Assembly (NCBI GenBank): GCA_029288515.1
Contig: JARIHB010000141.1
Span: 1 to 5,100, forward strand
Reading direction: 5' to 3'
Source of the DNA: Candidatus Saccharimonadota bacterium
GTDB taxonomy: Bacteria; Patescibacteriota; Saccharimonadia; Saccharimonadales; UBA4665
Length of the DNA: 5,100 nt
Of this stretch, positions 2,957-5,100 are shown one piece after another. Each line of letters opens with the position of its first letter. Positions within the stretch are counted from its first letter, which is position 1. The position numbers and the translations under genes were made by a program. Under the pieces are notes generated by a model that saw only the letters and a list, made by a program, of their open reading frames with translations, made no database searches and was not told the origin of the DNA.

Positions 2957-5100
2957 TTGTTTTTGCGTGCCCGTCGCGTATGGCGGGCGGCCTATGAAGC
3001 GTATGCCGAGATAGGCCGGCCGGCTGCGCTCGGCCTGTGGGCGCGCGTCAGCAAACATGTGTATGCACAATACCTGCAGATGCGCCGTCAAACAGATCCA
3101 TACGTCCATCGCAGCCGCAGACGTACCATGGTATATGCACATCATGTATTGCGCATCGTACGCCTGTCGGCCCACCATAGCTGGCGGGCGCTCAAGAAAG
3201 CGCATCATCATGCGGCCGCGCGGCCGCATACATACCTTGTTGCCCGTGTGCGGTGGTACAGACAATGGCATGCGCATCGGTATCATCTGCATGCCCACAC
3301 CGCGTTTACGGCAGTATACATAGTGGCAGTGGCGGCGTTGATGACCACTATCTTTAACCGTACCCATGCCTTGCCTGATCTGACCGATACATGGAATTTT
3401 ACGAGCGCCAGCGGCTATGTACTAGATAATGGTGCTGAAACAAACGGTAGCAGTGTGCGTCTCAAGGCCCAAAATTATAGCAGCGATGCTAACACCCAGG
3501 CATTGTTTCATTTAGACGAAACCTCAGGCACTAACGTTTCGGACAGTTCGTCATTTGCTAATAACGGTACTGTTGGCGGCGGCTCGTCGTGGGTGGCCGG
3601 CAGCCTTAATAATGCTTTGTCGTTGAATGGTGCGCTGACCGATGTGCGGGTGCCTGATTCGCCTTCACTGTCGCTGTCTCAGGACAACACCCTTGAGGCC
3701 TGGACGAAGTTTGCTTCAACGTTCGGCGCGGGCACTCATGACAATCGCCAGGGTATCATCGATAAAGGTGCGTACAAGTTGTACTACAGCAAAGAAACCG
3801 GCAAAGTGACCTATGAACTGGCCAACGCCAGCGCCACCAGCTGGAGTCAGCAAGCCGGCTCCGACATTAAAGGCAGCTGGGACATAAACGGCAAGCTAGC
3901 CGTAAACGCGCAGGTAGCGGTGGGCAGTGATGTGTACGCCGGCCTGGGAAACGCCGTGGGCGACGCCGAAGTGTGGAAATGGGACGGCACCACCTGGACA
4001 CAAATCGGCGGCGACGGTAAAAATGGCAGTTGGTCCGACCAAACGTACGAAAACGTCGTTTCTATGGCCAGGAACGGCACCATATTATATGCCGGCCTGG
4101 GCAGCACCGCCGGCGACGCCGAAGTGTGGAGCTGCGATACAAGCACGGGCTGTACTAGCTGGACCAAAATCGGTGGCGACGGCATAAATAGCGGATGGGC
4201 AGTTAACACCTTCGAAGAAGTTGACAGTATGACAGTCATGGGCGGCAATCTGTATGTGGGATTGGGCCTGACAGCTAACGACTCTCGCGTATACCGCTGG
4301 AACGGCACCGCCTGGACATGGGTGGGCGGTTTCGGTATCGGTGCGCCGTACAATGCGTTCCCTACCGGATACGAAGCAGTGTACAGTATGACCAACGACG
4401 GTACGAACCTCTATGTAGGGTTCGGCAACACCGCCGGCGATGCCGACGTGTGGCGACTGACAGGTACTACCTGGACGCAGATTGGTGGTGACGCCCTCAG
4501 CAGCAGCTGGGCGGCAGCCACCTACGAAACAGTAGTGAGCCTCCGTTACTTCAATGGCAATCTGTATGCAGGACTTGGCCTGACCGCTGGCGACGCTGAA
4601 GTGTGGCGGTGGAATGGTACGGCGTGGACACAGATTGGCGGCGACACGCTTAATTCCAGCTGGGACAGCACTTCGTACGAAGGTGTCTACAGCTTTACTG
4701 ATGATGGCACCAATCTATATGCCGGTTTAGGCACTACCGCCGGTGATAACGAAGTATGGACCTGGAATGGTACGGCGTGGACCAAGATCGGTGGTGACGC
4801 TATTAACAGTGGATTCACCAACACGCATACCCAGGTTAACTCACTGCTCTACGCCAACAGTACACTGTACGCCGGGCTAGTCGCCACCGCTAATAATGCC
4901 GAGGTATGGTCGTATAACGGCAGTACCTGGACGCGCATAGGTGGTGGTTACGTCAATAAGAGCTGGGGCTTCTTTAACCTGCAGGACGTCGAAAGTATGA
5001 CGGTTTCAGGCGATTACCTATACGCTGGCACGGGCAACACCGTTGCCGGGAATGCTATGGTGTGGCGCTTTGACGGTAACAGCTGGCAAATTGTGGGCGG
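2957..5100 (+). CDS. Large membrane-anchored or secreted LamG protein with propeller-like repeats, cut by the right edge
   Basis: The frame is open from 2906 to the window end, 714 codons from TTG 2957. Residues 1-116 form an unusual basic region with about 20 Arg and 15 His and only three acidic residues. One hydrophobic segment follows (about 117-133, FTAVYIVAVAALMTTIF) and then NRTHALPDLTD, so this is a signal anchor or a signal peptide with a very long N-region, possibly cleaved after THA (residue 138). Residues about 180-300 resemble the first part of a LamG/concanavalin-A-like domain (ALFHLDETSG, DSSSFANNGTV, ALSLNG, VRVPDSPSLSLS, TLEAWTKF, GIIDKGAYKLYY). From residue 306 there are at least eight repeats of about 51 residues with a core like NLYAGLG-TAGDAEVWRWNGTAWTQIGGD, which resemble beta-propeller or kelch-type blades. 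Everything after the membrane segment should lie outside the cell. A role in adhesion or glycan binding is inference from the domains. The start is uncertain (GTG 2927 and TTG 2963 are also in frame). The reading frame itself is certain. Confidence 0.88.
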   Translation, partial: MFLRARRVWRAAYEAYAEIGRPAALGLWARVSKHVYAQYLQMRRQTDPYVHRSRRRTMVYAHHVLRIVRLSAHHSWRALKKAHHHAAARPHTYLVARVRWYRQWHAHRYHLHAHTAFTAVYIVAVAALMTTIFNRTHALPDLTDTWNFTSASGYVLDNGAETNGSSVRLKAQNYSSDANTQALFHLDETSGTNVSDSSSFANNGTVGGGSSWVAGSLNNALSLNGALTDVRVPDSPSLSLSQDNTLEAWTKFASTFGAGTHDNRQGIIDKGAYKLYYSKETGKVTYELANASATSWSQQAGSDIKGSWDINGKLAVNAQVAVGSDVYAGLGNAVGDAEVWKWDGTTWTQIGGDGKNGSWSDQTYENVVSMARNGTILYAGLGSTAGDAEVWSCDTSTGCTSWTKIGGDGINSGWAVNTFEEVDSMTVMGGNLYVGLGLTANDSRVYRWNGTAWTWVGGFGIGAPYNAFPTGYEAVYSMTNDGTNLYVGFGNTAGDADVWRLTGTTWTQIGGDALSSSWAAATYETVVSLRYFNGNLYAGLGLTAGDAEVWRWNGTAWTQIGGDTLNSSWDSTSYEGVYSFTDDGTNLYAGLGTTAGDNEVWTWNGTAWTKIGGDAINSGFTNTHTQVNSLLYANSTLYAGLVATANNAEVWSYNGSTWTRIGGGYVNKSWGFFNLQDVESMTVSGDYLYAGTGNTVAGNAMVWRFDGNSWQIVG
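3210..3229. repeat. 20-bp perfect palindrome inside the large gene
   Basis: The 20 bases are identical to their own reverse complement and contain GCGGCCGC twice in direct tandem (3212-3219 and 3220-3227). They encode part of His-His-His-Ala-Ala-Ala-Arg-Pro-His in the basic N-terminal region. Symmetry does not continue beyond the 20 bases. It may simply follow from GC-rich Ala/Arg/Pro codons, or it could form a strong hairpin in the message. Confidence 0.8.
3872..5100 (+). repeat. Tandem array of at least eight propeller-like protein repeats
   Basis: Repeats begin, at the position before the recurrent Ser-Trp, at 3872, 4025, 4190, 4343, 4502, 4655, 4808 and 4958. Unit lengths are 51, 55, 51, 53, 51, 51 and 50 codons, and the eighth runs off the edge. 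Each unit reads roughly SW-x(4-7)-YE-x-V-x-S, then a four-residue turn, NLYAGLG-x-TAGDAEVW-x-WNGT-x-WT-x-IGGD-x-xN. Repeats 5 and 6 are the closest pair and share an identical 20-base stretch (4610-4629 and 4763-4782). Repeat 2 carries an insertion with the array's only two cysteines. Repeat 3 (VYRWNGTAWTWVGG) and repeat 4 (VWRLTGTTW) are more diverged. Four short beta strands per unit are likely from the alternating hydrophobic pattern, as expected of a propeller blade. Confidence 0.88.

Noticed and set aside
2951..3367. A 138-residue minus-strand frame opposite the start of the large gene.
   Set aside because: It is Met-, Arg- and Cys-rich with no domain or plausible start context, and overlaps the continuous plus frame. 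The plus frame leads directly into the membrane segment and LamG domain.
3847..4395. A 182-residue minus-strand open frame (MVILYTASYPVGNALYG…) antisense to the repeats.
   Set aside because: It mirrors the plus-strand repeat array. Its internal repetition (PAYNMVPFL, PAYTSLPT) is just the reverse reading of the repeat codons, and the plus frame is clearly protein-like and continues on both sides.
1..5100. Use of TGA as a sense codon, known from some Patescibacteria relatives.
   Set aside because: All complete genes end in TAA and none contains or needs an in-frame TGA.
3872..5100. The regularly spaced repeats considered as a CRISPR array or other DNA repeat.
   Set aside because: Similarity is at protein level with period near 153 bases, codons vary between units, and the frame stays open through all units.

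Overview
The window looks like bacterial chromosome of medium GC content, read with the standard bacterial code: every complete gene ends in TAA and no gene needs TGA to be recoded. The mix of features suggests, without proving, a Patescibacteria/Saccharibacteria-type genome. These features are a CHASE histidine kinase with a stand-alone receiver protein, a LamG protein followed by a long run of about 51-residue propeller-like repeats, and promoters whose -10 boxes lie almost on the start codons. No marker gene is present to settle the taxonomy.

Left half, minus strand (reading right to left). A 603-residue membrane histidine kinase with an extracellular CHASE domain (2478-667) is followed after 72 bases by a 133-residue single-domain response regulator (593-192). 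Then comes the first 46 codons of an unrecognised gene that runs off the left edge (140-1). Kinase and regulator are probably co-transcribed, although the regulator has its own -10-like box and a good Shine-Dalgarno sequence. The edge gene has the best promoter in the window (TTGCCG-17-TATACT), placed so that its transcript would be essentially leaderless.

Right half, plus strand. Back to back with the kinase is a 106-residue protein with two predicted membrane helices (2534-2854). After a 102-base gap containing a likely promoter comes a very large reading frame that is still open at the right edge (about 2957 to beyond 5100). It encodes an Arg/His-rich cytoplasmic N-terminal region of about 115 residues, one membrane-spanning segment, half of a LamG/concanavalin-A-like domain and at least eight tandem propeller-like repeats. 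It is probably a large surface-exposed or secreted protein.

Taken together, the kinase could sense an external small molecule and phosphorylate the receiver protein. That protein has no DNA-binding domain and must act through a partner outside this window or through protein contacts. A link between this signalling pair and the divergent surface-protein genes is only suggested by their shared intergenic region. The main points for a second look are the unusual N-terminal region of the large protein, its repeat array, and the recurring near-leaderless promoter layout.
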